Source: Gemmatimonas sp. (GTDB lineage Bacteria; Gemmatimonadota; Gemmatimonadetes; Gemmatimonadales; Gemmatimonadaceae). From it: 64,000 bases of DNA. How positions within the stretch are numbered: the stretch's first letter is position 1; each line of letters opens with the position of its first letter. The DNA lies in contig JAAVWC010000008.1 of the NCBI GenBank assembly GCA_023910675.1, forward strand, positions 62,001 to 126,000, in the 5' to 3' direction. Under the pieces are notes generated by a model, which saw only the letters and a list, made by a program, of their open reading frames with translations, ran no database searches and was not told where the DNA came from. Positions 53,390 through 62,823 of this stretch are shown here, piece after piece. The position numbers and the translations under genes were made by a program.

Positions 53390-54472
53390 ATGCGTTTGCT
53401 GCACGCGCTCGGCGGCGATGCCCGCCGCTGCCTCATCGTGGACGACGACCCCGCCATGCGGACCGTCCTGCGGCGCCTTATGGCGGCCGAGGGCTTTGCG
53501 TGTGCTGAAGCGGGCTCCGGTACCGAAGCGGTGGCGGTTCTCGAGCGCGAGAGCTTTCCGCTGGTGCTGTCGGATTTTCACATGCCCGAGCTGAATGGCG
53601 CCGAACTGCTGGCGATCATCCGGCAGCGGTGGCCCCGCACGGCGGTGCTGATGATTACGGCCGTGTCCGATGTAAATCTGGCGGTACGCTGCCTCGAAGG
53701 CGGTGCCCTCGACTATCTGACGAAGCCGTTCACCACCGAAGAAGTGCGCGCGCGGGTGCTGCAGGCGCTCGAAAAGCGACGGTTGTTGCTCGACAACGAA
53801 GCCTATCGCACCACGCTCGAGGAACGCGTAGCGCAGCAGTCGCACAAGTACGAAGAGCTGTTCGTGGCCGCGCTGCAATCGCTGGCCGACGCGCTCGAAG
53901 TCAAAGACAGCTATACGTGGGGGCACTCCACGCGTGTCTCGCGCTACGCCATGGCCATTGCCCGTGAACTGCGGCTCGAACCGGAGCTGCTGGATCAGTT
54001 GGAGTTCGGCAGTCGCTTGCACGACATCGGCAAAATCGGGGTGCGTGAGTCGGTGCTCAACAAAAACGGTCCGCTCACGGAAGCGGAGTATGCGCACGTG
54101 ATGGAGCATCCGGTTATCGGATGGCGACTGCTGGCGCCGCTAATGCGCGACATGCCGGTGGCCTTGGCCGTCGTGCGATCGCACCATGAGCGGTTCGATG
54201 GGCATGGCACCCCAGACGGTTTGTCCGGGACGGACATTCCGCTGGCGGCGCGCATCACCGCCGTGGCCGACTCGTTCGACGCCATGACCAGCGGTCGGCC
54301 CTATCGCGACGGCATGGCGGTCGAAGATGCGGTGGCCGAACTGAAGCGCTGTGCGGGTACGCAGTTCGACCCGTATTGCGTGCGCGCCTTCGAGCAGGCA
54401 CTGGCGAGCAGCGCCGTCCCGCAGCCGGACTGGCGCGTGCAGCGGAAGGTAACGCTGCAGATCGTGGCCTGA
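53390..54472 (+). CDS. Response regulator with HD-GYP-type output domain
   Basis: A 360-residue two-component regulator from ATG 53390. The receiver domain (residues about 15-135) has the acidic pair in IVDDDPAM, the phospho-acceptor Asp in LVLSDFHMPELNG and the Lys in YLTKPF. A coiled linker leads to an HD-GYP domain (residues about 170-350): HSTRVSRYA, RLHDIGKIG with the HD pair, and HHERFDGHGTPDGLSG. The usual GYP is GTP here. HD-GYP domains degrade cyclic di-GMP; the Tyr-to-Thr change may affect this. No sensor kinase is adjacent. Confidence 0.9.
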   Translation: MRLLHALGGDARRCLIVDDDPAMRTVLRRLMAAEGFACAEAGSGTEAVAVLERESFPLVLSDFHMPELNGAELLAIIRQRWPRTAVLMITAVSDVNLAVRCLEGGALDYLTKPFTTEEVRARVLQALEKRRLLLDNEAYRTTLEERVAQQSHKYEELFVAALQSLADALEVKDSYTWGHSTRVSRYAMAIARELRLEPELLDQLEFGSRLHDIGKIGVRESVLNKNGPLTEAEYAHVMEHPVIGWRLLAPLMRDMPVALAVVRSHHERFDGHGTPDGLSGTDIPLAARITAVADSFDAMTSGRPYRDGMAVEDAVAELKRCAGTQFDPYCVRAFEQALASSAVPQPDWRVQRKVTLQIVA

Positions 54473-54483
54473 CGGTACGCGCC

Positions 54484-55338
54484 TCAGCGCTGCAGATCGT
54501 ACTCCGTGGCCAACGCACTCGTGCTGTCCCTGGCCACACACACCACCCGCTTGAGTGCGGAGTGCGCGAGCGGTGCCCCGCGGATACCGAGCGCGAGATC
54601 GCCGAGCGTTGAAGCCGTACCAACGAGCATGGTGACGTCGTCGTGCTCGATCAGCGTTCGGCACTGAGGGGTCGTGAGCTGCTCGCGTAGATGCAGCAGG
54701 CCGCCGGCGAGCAGCGGCGCCACCAACCCGTGAATGACGGCGGACGGCGTAGCGAAGGGCGTCATCGTCAGGGTGCGGTCCACCGGCGTGTAGGCGTACA
54801 TGGCCATGGCCGTTCGCGCGGCCGCCAGCGCGTCGCGGTGCGATAGCGATGTCGCCGATAGGGGGAAGTGCAGGCACGGCTCGTTGCTGCCCTCCACGCC
54901 CGTGTCGCCGATAAGGTCGAGTCCGTAGTGGCTGCCCAGGTCGACGGTCTGTTCGCGATCAGCCAGTATCACATAGGCTGTGGCAGGGGCATCGTCGAGG
55001 AGGACCCGCGTGACGAGGCCAGGAAGGCGCGAGGAGAGTGTCCGCGTGGTGAAGACTGCCCCGATGCCAAGGGTGTGGCACTGCGCGGCGAGTTCCTCGC
55101 CCGAACTGGCGATATCGAGTACGACCGCCTCCCGTCCGTCGCTGGCTGCCAGGGCCAATAGCCACGCTGGGACATTGGGGAGCAGGATACCCGCCCTACG
55201 CCCTGCCAGCGCTCGCACCAGCGGCGCCGACCGCTGGAGGAGGGTTGTCCCCGCCGCCACCAGCTGTGAGGCGGCCAGGGGGCCAATACGGCCGCCACCG
55301 GCGGCGATCGCGAAAGGGAGCAGAGCCAGCGGATCCAT
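54484..55338 (-). CDS. Shortened AMP-binding (acyl-CoA synthetase-like) protein
   Basis: A 284-residue protein resembling the N-terminal part of AMP-forming acyl-CoA synthetases (LLPNVPAWLLALAASDGREAVVLDIASSGEELA, then FATPSAVIHGLVAPLLAGG). The family's P-loop (T-S/T-G-T-T-G-x-P-K) is absent and the C-terminal domain is missing; normal members have 500 or more residues. It may be a degenerate or regulatory relative. It converges on the HD-GYP gene with 11 bp between stops. ATG 55338 is chosen. Confidence 0.6.
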   Translation of the reverse strand: MDPLALLPFAIAAGGGRIGPLAASQLVAAGTTLLQRSAPLVRALAGRRAGILLPNVPAWLLALAASDGREAVVLDIASSGEELAAQCHTLGIGAVFTTRTLSSRLPGLVTRVLLDDAPATAYVILADREQTVDLGSHYGLDLIGDTGVEGSNEPCLHFPLSATSLSHRDALAAARTAMAMYAYTPVDRTLTMTPFATPSAVIHGLVAPLLAGGLLHLREQLTTPQCRTLIEHDDVTMLVGTASTLGDLALGIRGAPLAHSALKRVVCVARDSTSALATEYDLQR

Positions 55339-55569
55339 GGCTGGAGCATAATGCTCCGGCAGCGTTCGTGCGCCCGCGGGCCACGGCCGTAACGCCACGG
55401 CGCGAGACTCGTCCTATCGATGAATTTGCAGGTACTGGGATAGCGGGCTCGTGGGTGACCGTGCGTCACCAGGCGTTGGTTCCCGTGGTGTAACACGTCT
55501 AGCTTACCGGCAGCGCAGGACAGTCGTCGCGGCAGGGCACGACCCCGCCCGGATCTCTCGAGGAGTCAC

Positions 55570-56934
55570 ATGGTTTTTGACGGGTTGATGGTGAGCGTGT
55601 CCGGCGTACGCGGACGCGTGGGTGCAGCGCTGACCCCGGAGGTCATTGCGACCTACGCGGCCGCCTTTGGCGCGTGGGCATCGCGGAACGGCAACCGGCG
55701 CATCGTCGTGGGCCGTGACAGTCGCGTCTCCGGACCCATGTTCACCCGCATTGTGCACGGGGCGCTCGAGTCGGTCGGCTGCACCGTCATCGATATCGGC
55801 ATGGCGCCAACGCCCACCATTCAGCTGGCGGTGGAACATCACCATGCCGCCGGTGGCTTGGGCATCACAGCCAGTCACAACCCCATAGAGTGGAACGCGC
55901 TCAAGTTCATCGGCGCCTCCGGCTTGTTCCTGTCGGCAGCCGAAGGCGCCGAGATGCGCGCCCTGCTGGAAACCGGCATTCCGCGCGCCACCTGGGACGA
56001 ACTCGGACACATCGAACAGGATGACGACGCGGTAGCGCGACACCTGGAGCAGCTGTTGGCGCTCCCGTGGCTCGACGTCGACGCCATTCGCGCCGCCCGC
56101 TTCCGCGTGGCGCTCGATTGCTGTCATGGGGCAGGCAGCGTGATCATGCCGCAACTGCTCACCGAGCTGGGCTGTGAGGTGTATGCCATCAACATGGAAC
56201 CCGATGGCAAGTTCCATCGCCCGCCCGAGCCTGTCGCCGAGAATCTTGGTGAACTCGCAGCGCTCGTGAAGGCGACGCAGGCACACATCGGCTTGGCCAC
56301 CGATCCCGACGTCGACCGTTTGGCGCTCGTTCTCGACGATGGCGTCGCCCCGGGCGAGGACTACACGCTCGCGTTCGCGGCACGCACCGTGCTCAAGCAT
56401 CGTCCTGGGCCGGTGGTCACCAACCTCTCCACCAGTAAAGTGGTCTCCGACGTCGCGGCCGAATTTGGCGTACCGTTTCAATTTGCCAAGGTTGGCGAAG
56501 TGAACGTGGCCATTGCAATGCGCGACGCTGGCGCGACCATTGGCGGCGAGGGCAACGGCGGCGTGATTCTTCCCGAAATGCACTTGGGTCGCGATGCCCC
56601 CGTGGGTGCCGCCCTGATGCTGCAGTTGATGGTCGAAGAAGGACGTCCGTTGTCAGCGTTGGTGGCGTCCAAGCCGCGGTATGTCATCGTCAAGGACAAG
56701 CTCGATCGCCCCGATGCGCCGCTCGATGCGGTGTACGAGGCGTTGCGCACGGCATTCCCGGATGCCGTTGCCGATACGCAGGACGGTTTACGCCTCGATT
56801 GGGCCGATCGGTGGGTGCACCTGCGCCCGTCCGGTACCGAACCCATCGTCCGCGTGATTGCCGAGGCGCCGTCTGACGCAGACGCACGCCTGCTGATTGC
56901 CCAGGCTCGCGAGCCGCTCGCGGCCCTCGTCTGA
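55570..56934 (+). CDS. glmM: Phosphoglucosamine mutase GlmM
   Basis: A 454-residue alpha-D-phosphohexomutase that converts glucosamine-6-phosphate to glucosamine-1-phosphate for UDP-GlcNAc synthesis. Four active-site loops are visible: phosphoserine TASHNP near residue 100, metal-binding DPDVDR near residue 249, sugar-binding GEGNGG near residue 328 and phosphate-binding RPSGTEP near residue 420. A GGAG-type ribosome site precedes the ATG. The position just upstream of glmS supports glmM over phosphomannomutase. Confidence 0.92.
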   Translation: MVFDGLMVSVSGVRGRVGAALTPEVIATYAAAFGAWASRNGNRRIVVGRDSRVSGPMFTRIVHGALESVGCTVIDIGMAPTPTIQLAVEHHHAAGGLGITASHNPIEWNALKFIGASGLFLSAAEGAEMRALLETGIPRATWDELGHIEQDDDAVARHLEQLLALPWLDVDAIRAARFRVALDCCHGAGSVIMPQLLTELGCEVYAINMEPDGKFHRPPEPVAENLGELAALVKATQAHIGLATDPDVDRLALVLDDGVAPGEDYTLAFAARTVLKHRPGPVVTNLSTSKVVSDVAAEFGVPFQFAKVGEVNVAIAMRDAGATIGGEGNGGVILPEMHLGRDAPVGAALMLQLMVEEGRPLSALVASKPRYVIVKDKLDRPDAPLDAVYEALRTAFPDAVADTQDGLRLDWADRWVHLRPSGTEPIVRVIAEAPSDADARLLIAQAREPLAALV

Positions 56935-56965
56935 GTCTGCGCGTTTTACCCTGACCTGAACTCTC

Positions 56966-58792
56966 ATGTGTGGAATCGTAGGGTACGTTGGCAACCGTGT
57001 CGCCACGCCGATGCTGATCGAGGGGCTCAAGCGCCTCGAGTATCGCGGTTACGACTCGGCCGGTGTGGCCATCATGAACGGCAAGGGTGTCGAAACCCGT
57101 CGCGCCGCGGGCAAGATCTCGCGGCTTGAATCCGCTATTGCCGCCAATCCGCCCATGGGTACCATGGGCATTGCCCACACGCGCTGGGCAACGCACGGGC
57201 CGCCAACCGAAGCGAATGCGCACCCGCACGTCAGCCAGAACGGCAAGATCGCGGTGGTGCACAACGGCATCATTGAAAACGCGACGGCGCTCAAGGCCGG
57301 TCTCGAAGCACGTGGCTACGTGTTCAAGTCGGACACCGATACCGAAGTGCTCGCGCACCTTATCGAGGCCGCCTACGCGGGCAATCTCGAAGCCGCGGTG
57401 ATTGAGGCACTGAGTCAGGTGGACGGCACGTACGGCATGGCTGTCATCTCGAGCGACGAAAAGGACAAGATCATCGCCGCCCGCAAAGGCAGCCCGCTGC
57501 TGGTGGGCATCGGCGAAGGCGAGTACTTCATCGCCTCCGATGCGTCGGCCATTCTCGCGCACACGCGCCACGTCGTGTATCTCGACGATGGGGACATTGC
57601 CGTGGTGACCTGCGATGGCTATAAGGTGCTCGATCTCGACGCGATCATCCACGAGAAGCCGGTCACGCGCATCGAGTGGGACCTCGCGCAGATCGAACGC
57701 GGCGGGTACCCGCACTTCATGCTCAAGGAAATCTTCGAGCAGCCCACCACCGTGGAGAACACCATGCGTGGGCGCCTTATTCTCGAGGAAGGGTTCTCGA
57801 AGCTGGGCGGCTTGAATATCTCGAAGGAAGACCTGCTCAACGTCGACAACATCATCATCACGGCGTGCGGTACCAGCTGGCACTCCGCGCTCATCGGCGA
57901 GATGATGATCGAAGAGTTGTGCCGCATTCCGGTCGAAGTGGAGTACGCGTCGGAGTTCCGGTATCGCAATCCGATCGTCACGCCACGCACGCTGTGCATT
58001 GTGATTTCGCAGTCGGGTGAAACGGCCGACACGCTCGCCGCGATGCGCGAAGCCAAGCGCCGTGGTGCCCGCACGCTCGGTCTGGTCAATGTGGTCGGCT
58101 CGACCATTGCCCGCGAAGACGACGGCGGCATTTATCTGCACGCCGGACCGGAAATCGGGGTGGCGTCGACCAAGGCCTTTACCAGCCAGGTCGTGGCATT
58201 GGCGTTGTTCACGCTCAAGCTGGCCCGTTTGCGCGACCTCAGTGTGGCGCGCGGTCGGGAAATCGCGCAGGCGCTCGCGAACCTGCCGGGCCAGATCCAG
58301 AGCATTCTCGATCGCGCCGACGAAATCGAAGCGCTGGCCGAAGAATTCAAGCGCGCGTCGAATTTCCTGTATCTCGGTCGCGGCTACAACTTCCCGGCCG
58401 CACTCGAAGGCGCGCTCAAGCTCAAGGAAATATCGTACATCCACGCCGAGGGCTATCCCGCGGCCGAGATGAAGCACGGTCCCATCGCCCTCATCGACGA
58501 GATGATGCCGGTGGTGTGTATCGCGCCGCACGATTCGGTGTTCGACAAGATCACGTCGAACATTCAGGAGGTGAAGGCACGCAAGGGCAAGGTCATCGCG
58601 ATCACCACGCGTGAGGAGCCGAGCCTGGTCGGCAAGATCGACTACGAGTTCCGCATTCCGGAGACCGTCGATCTGCTCACGCCCATTCTGGCGAGCGTAC
58701 CGCTGCAGCTGCTGGCGTATTACATCGCGGTCAAGCGCGCCTGCAACGTGGACCAGCCGCGCAACCTCGCGAAGTCGGTGACGGTGGAGTAG
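56966..58792 (+). CDS. glmS: Glutamine-fructose-6-phosphate aminotransferase GlmS
   Basis: A 608-residue enzyme forming glucosamine-6-phosphate. The N-terminal glutaminase domain begins MCGIVGYVG with nucleophile Cys2, followed by RLEYRGYDSAG and THGPPTEANAHPH. Two SIS sugar-isomerase domains follow, including ITACGTSWHSA and SQSGETADTLAA. The C-terminus ends NLAKSVTVE, the conserved family tail. It follows glmM by 31 bp, so both steps of the pathway are in one operon. No ribozyme-type leader was seen. Confidence 0.97.
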   Translation: MCGIVGYVGNRVATPMLIEGLKRLEYRGYDSAGVAIMNGKGVETRRAAGKISRLESAIAANPPMGTMGIAHTRWATHGPPTEANAHPHVSQNGKIAVVHNGIIENATALKAGLEARGYVFKSDTDTEVLAHLIEAAYAGNLEAAVIEALSQVDGTYGMAVISSDEKDKIIAARKGSPLLVGIGEGEYFIASDASAILAHTRHVVYLDDGDIAVVTCDGYKVLDLDAIIHEKPVTRIEWDLAQIERGGYPHFMLKEIFEQPTTVENTMRGRLILEEGFSKLGGLNISKEDLLNVDNIIITACGTSWHSALIGEMMIEELCRIPVEVEYASEFRYRNPIVTPRTLCIVISQSGETADTLAAMREAKRRGARTLGLVNVVGSTIAREDDGGIYLHAGPEIGVASTKAFTSQVVALALFTLKLARLRDLSVARGREIAQALANLPGQIQSILDRADEIEALAEEFKRASNFLYLGRGYNFPAALEGALKLKEISYIHAEGYPAAEMKHGPIALIDEMMPVVCIAPHDSVFDKITSNIQEVKARKGKVIAITTREEPSLVGKIDYEFRIPETVDLLTPILASVPLQLLAYYIAVKRACNVDQPRNLAKSVTVE

Positions 58793-58840
58793 CCACTGTC
58801 CCGGCCTGCTGTCCCACAGGCGATCCTGCTACCTTTGGGA

Positions 58841-60475
58841 ATGTCCGAAAGTACGCCAGAACTCGATACGGCCCCGGCGCCGCTGGACCACTCCCGCCTC
58901 GAACGGGAGATCAAGCGGCGTCGCACGTTTGCCATTATTTCGCACCCCGACGCCGGCAAGACGACGCTCACCGAAAAGCTCCTGCTGTACGGGGGCGCCA
59001 TTCACCTGGCCGGCTCCGTCAAGGCGCGTCGTGCCACCCGCCACGCCACTTCCGACTGGATGAAGCTGGAGCAGGAGCGTGGCATCTCCGTCACCAGCTC
59101 GGTGCTGCAGTTCGAGTTTCTGGGCTATCAGCTCAACCTGCTGGACACGCCGGGCCACGAAGACTTCTCCGAAGACACCTATCGCACGCTCGTGGCGGCC
59201 GACAGCGCCATCATGCTGCTCGACAACCGTCGCGGCGTCGAAGAGCGCACGCGGCAGCTGTTCGATGTCTGCAAAATGAAGCGTACGCCGATCTTCACGC
59301 TCGTGAACAAGTGCGACCGGCACGGCGAAGATCCGCTCAAGCTCATCCAGGACGTCGAGTCCGACCTCGGCATCGATTGCTACGCGGCCACCTGGCCGGT
59401 GTTCGAGAACGACATCTTCGTGGGCGTGTACGACCGCCTCAAGCGCGAGGTCCACCTCTTTGAACGCAGCGGTGACCGCGGGGCCACCCGTGCCGACGAC
59501 ACGATTGTCAGCATCGATGATCCCAAACTCATCGACGCGATGGGCGAGAGCGCCTTCGCTCGTCTCATGACGGATATCGAGCTCCTCGACGCCGCCGGCC
59601 ACGAGTACGATCATCAGCGGGTCATCGACGGCGCGCTGACGCCGGTGTTCTTCGGGTCGGCACTCACGAACTTCGGCATCGAGCCGTTCCTGCGCGAGTT
59701 CCTCGAACTCGCTCCATCGCCCGGACCGCGCGAGTCGAGCACCGGTCCTGTCGATCCTGCCCGCGAAGACTTCACTGGCTTCGTGTTCAAGATTCAGGCG
59801 AACATGGACCCCAAACACCGTGATCGCGTGGCGTTTCTGCGTGTGGTGTCGGGGCATTTCGAGGCCAACATGCAGGTCGTGCATCAGCGCACGGGGAAGC
59901 CCATTCGCCTCGCCGCACCGCAGCAGTTCATGGCGCGTGATCGTGTGGCCATCGAAGAAGCGTGGCCTGGTGACGTCATTGGCGTGATGGACCGCGGCAA
60001 CCTGCGCATTGGCGACACGCTCGGCGGCGACGGCAAGATGGAGTTCCAGGGCATTCCGCGCTTCGCCCCCGAGCACTTTGCGCGCGCGATGCCCGCCGAC
60101 CCGATGAAGCGCAAGCAGTTCGATCAGGGGCTGCGTCAGCTCACCGAAGAAGGAGCGGCGCAGGTGTTCTACGCCGAAACCAGCGCCGGTTCACAGCCGA
60201 TCGTGGGCGCCGTTGGGCAGCTGCAGTTCGATGTCATGGCCTTTCGCCTCGAATACGAGTATTCAGCGCCATGCAAGTTCGAAAAGATGAGCTATCGCTG
60301 GCCGCGCTGGGTCACGGGCCCCAAGGCCGACGTTGAACGCGTGGCGACCGGACTGAGCCGCCTCAAGGTATACGATCACAAGGGGGCCGTGGTCGTGCTC
60401 TTTCAGGATCAGTGGGCGCTGCGCCGCGCGCTGCAGCACGAGACGAGCGTGCAGTTCCACGAGACGGCGCCGTAG
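58841..60475 (+). CDS. prfC: Peptide chain release factor 3 (RF3)
   Basis: A 544-residue translational GTPase that recycles RF1/RF2. G-domain motifs are HPDAGKTTLTEKLL (Walker A), a switch region near ERGISVTSS, DTPGHEDFSEDTYRTL and NKCDR. The RF3 C-terminal domains are recognisable (VGAVGQLQFDVMAFRLEYEY). ATG 58841 is preferred over an in-frame TTG two codons upstream. It follows glmS by 48 bp and ends before a hairpin. Confidence 0.95.
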   Translation: MSESTPELDTAPAPLDHSRLEREIKRRRTFAIISHPDAGKTTLTEKLLLYGGAIHLAGSVKARRATRHATSDWMKLEQERGISVTSSVLQFEFLGYQLNLLDTPGHEDFSEDTYRTLVAADSAIMLLDNRRGVEERTRQLFDVCKMKRTPIFTLVNKCDRHGEDPLKLIQDVESDLGIDCYAATWPVFENDIFVGVYDRLKREVHLFERSGDRGATRADDTIVSIDDPKLIDAMGESAFARLMTDIELLDAAGHEYDHQRVIDGALTPVFFGSALTNFGIEPFLREFLELAPSPGPRESSTGPVDPAREDFTGFVFKIQANMDPKHRDRVAFLRVVSGHFEANMQVVHQRTGKPIRLAAPQQFMARDRVAIEEAWPGDVIGVMDRGNLRIGDTLGGDGKMEFQGIPRFAPEHFARAMPADPMKRKQFDQGLRQLTEEGAAQVFYAETSAGSQPIVGAVGQLQFDVMAFRLEYEYSAPCKFEKMSYRWPRWVTGPKADVERVATGLSRLKVYDHKGAVVVLFQDQWALRRALQHETSVQFHETAP

Positions 60476-60501
60476 GCGGTTCAACCCACTACTCAAAACG
60501 T

Positions 60502-60545
60502 GAACCCACGACCCGAAACTGATCAGTTCCGAGTCGTGGGTTCAG
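60502..60545. terminator. 44-bp imperfect palindrome between convergent genes
   Basis: An inverted repeat centred on TGATCA with 40 of 44 bases paired. It shares the core CCGAAACTGATCAGTT with the perfect palindrome at 51969-52022. It lies between the ends of prfC (plus) and the coiled-coil gene (minus), so it may terminate both. Confidence 0.6.
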
Positions 60546-60582
60546 GTTTTGGATCCAAAGGTTTTCGGCGCTACGTCCGCCG

Positions 60583-62133
60583 TTACTTACCCAGGACGTC
60601 GATCTGGCGGCCGACGTGGCCGATGACGAACCCGCCGTCTTCGGTGCTGGCGAAGTAGATGCGCAGGCACGTGACGGGGTTACTCCCCTTCCGTAGCTGA
60701 TCGCCACACTCCACCTCGCGATCACCCTCACGGAAGACATACGGCGTCTTGCGCGTGGCATCGGTGGGTCCCGGCGAGTAATCGACGCCGAGGTCAGCGA
60801 ACACTTCGCCGAGCGGACGGCCAAGCGCGCGATCCTGGCGACGTCGGCCGACTTCACCGAGCGCCTTGAGATACGACCACGCGGTATCCGGATCGGGGAA
60901 TTCCGATTCCTTGGCCGATGCGTACGCCGACGGAAGAATGCGGAGTGCATCGCTGTAGAGCGCCTGCGCCCGTTCGACTGCTTCGAGCACCGACTGCGGA
61001 GCGTCGCTGGCGGGCTTGGAGATGGGCTGCCGCTCCTTGTGGGCGGCGAGCGTGGTGCGTAGGGCGCGAGCCGACGCCTTTTCGGCTTCGAGGGCCTGAC
61101 GGGACTCGACGAGGCGTTCGCGGGTGCGCGAGAGCTCCCCTTCGGCGGCGCGGACGGCTTCTTCGAGCTGGCGAACGAGGGCGATCATCTGCCCCTTGTC
61201 CATCTCGACGCCCGATTCGGCGGCCGCGAGTGCTTCGCTGGCGTCGGGGCGCTGGCTGTACGCGTCCGACCGCTTATCGCGCAGGGTATCGACGATGGCC
61301 GGGTCGGAGAACGGACGCGCCACCGACACTTCGGCCAGTCGCTGCACGAGGCGGCGACGTTCACCGGGCAGGGCGAGGGCACGGGCCAGCACCAGCGGAT
61401 GCTGGAACGGGTCGGCTTCGAGCGTGAAGCCCGGGAGATAGGCGCGGGCGGAGCCGAGGAATACCGAGCGAGCGTGGCCACCGACGGCGTCGGACAGGGC
61501 GAACGTATCGGAGTGACGCAGCTGGAAGCAGAGCCCCAATCCGAACATCTCGGCCGCGAACTGCTCTGGGGGCAGCACGTAGCCGCCGTCGGGCAATTCG
61601 GTGAGCAGCAACACCGGCATCGTGCGGGCCGGATCGCAGAGCACAAAGCGCACAAAGGCGTCGAGCGTGCCGGCTTCGAGCTGCGTGGGGGTGCGCTGGA
61701 GCGGTCCGTCGTTGGAGGTCAGCGTGAACGCCGCGTCGAGTTCCGACAGGAGCCGTGGCGGTCGCACTGGCGGCGGCGCGCCATTGGCGGCGCCCCCATC
61801 GGTGCTCACACGAATGTTCACCTGCCGGTGCTGGGCACCGGCCGCGTTGGTCGTTACGACGTAGGTGACGTGCGTGGACCATTGCAGCGAACGGTCGAGC
61901 GGATCGGGCGCGTGCACGACGATGTCGGCGAGCGCCGATCTCTCGTGACGGTATGGCGCCCAGCGGAGAATGCGTCCGCCGTCGAGCGTGTGATTGGAGG
62001 GCGCATCCCAGCTCAGCGGCTGGCCCTGGTCCAGCCCAAGCCACGCCACACATGCGGCGAGGAAGGCGGAATCGGCGTCCGTCGCTGCAGTGCGCGGCGT
62101 CAGATCGAAGTGTAACGCAAGGCGTGGTTGCAC
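60583..62133 (-). CDS. Hypothetical protein with central coiled coil
   Basis: A 516-residue soluble protein. The N-terminal 270 residues are mixed alpha/beta (WSTHVTYVVTTNAAG, FVRFVLCDPARTMPVLLLTELPDGG). Residues about 315-375 form a long charged coiled coil (MIALVRQLEEAVRAAEGELS, RTRERLVESRQALEAEKA). The C-terminal 130 residues are again globular and end with CLRIYFASTEDGGFVIGHVG. No family is recognised. It is convergent with prfC. Confidence 0.7.
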   Translation of the reverse strand: MQPRLALHFDLTPRTAATDADSAFLAACVAWLGLDQGQPLSWDAPSNHTLDGGRILRWAPYRHERSALADIVVHAPDPLDRSLQWSTHVTYVVTTNAAGAQHRQVNIRVSTDGGAANGAPPPVRPPRLLSELDAAFTLTSNDGPLQRTPTQLEAGTLDAFVRFVLCDPARTMPVLLLTELPDGGYVLPPEQFAAEMFGLGLCFQLRHSDTFALSDAVGGHARSVFLGSARAYLPGFTLEADPFQHPLVLARALALPGERRRLVQRLAEVSVARPFSDPAIVDTLRDKRSDAYSQRPDASEALAAAESGVEMDKGQMIALVRQLEEAVRAAEGELSRTRERLVESRQALEAEKASARALRTTLAAHKERQPISKPASDAPQSVLEAVERAQALYSDALRILPSAYASAKESEFPDPDTAWSYLKALGEVGRRRQDRALGRPLGEVFADLGVDYSPGPTDATRKTPYVFREGDREVECGDQLRKGSNPVTCLRIYFASTEDGGFVIGHVGRQIDVLGK

Positions 62134-62224
62134 GGTTCTGATGATTGCATTAGCCCCCCCGATCCCTGGCCATAAGCGCAGGCTACGCTTACGTCAGGCG
62201 ATGACAGAGCCAATCTTTGAAGCT

Positions 62225-62704
62225 ATGCGAATACTACTCCAACGCGTAAAACGTGCTGAAGTCCGCATTCGAGAGGAATCGGACGAAGGGCCCATTGAAC
62301 GGGTCTCCGGACGAATCCATGGCGGATACGTACTCCTCGTAGGCTTCACTCATTCCGATACGCTGCAGGAAGTCGAGTGGATGGCCGACAAGGTGATCGG
62401 ACTACGCCTGTTTCCAGACGAGGCCCAGAAACTGAACTGCGATCTGGTGGAACAGGGTGGAGCACTCCTCGTGGTATCCCAATTCACGCTCTATGCCGAC
62501 GCCCGAAAAGGCCGTCGTCCCAGCTTCATCGACGCAGCGAAGCCGGAAATTGCGATACCGTTATATAACCAATTCGTGATGTACTTGCGACAGCAGGGGC
62601 TTCAGGTCGAGACTGGCGAATTCGGCGCCACTATGGACGTCGAACTCGTAAATGATGGCCCCGTCACAATTTGGTTGGAACGTGGAACGCCACCATCAAC
62701 ATAA
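62225..62704 (+). CDS. dtd: D-aminoacyl-tRNA deacylase Dtd
   Basis: A 159-residue enzyme that removes wrongly attached D-amino acids from tRNA. The start MRILLQRVKRAEVRI, the VVSQFTLYADARKGRRPSF block with the active-site Ser/Gln/Thr and the C-terminal FGATMDVELVNDGPVTIWLE (Gly-x-Met-Pro-like with NDGPVT) identify it. A ten-residue insertion (ESDEGPIERV) lies after the first strand. Base composition is noticeably less GC-rich than its neighbours, which suggests later acquisition. Confidence 0.92.
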   Translation: MRILLQRVKRAEVRIREESDEGPIERVSGRIHGGYVLLVGFTHSDTLQEVEWMADKVIGLRLFPDEAQKLNCDLVEQGGALLVVSQFTLYADARKGRRPSFIDAAKPEIAIPLYNQFVMYLRQQGLQVETGEFGATMDVELVNDGPVTIWLERGTPPST

Positions 62705-62823
62705 CGCGCCCCTCGGACCTTTCGCTGGCATCTGCGGAAGAAAAACGTACCGAAAAAGGTGCCCGGCAAACAGTCCGCATAAATCCCCCAACCGTTTTCC
62801 AATAAAGAGAATACTCGACCTCC

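Noticed and set aside
60583..62133. Coiled-coil protein as an SMC-like or defence ATPase
   Set aside because: No Walker A or B motif is present and the coiled coil is short.
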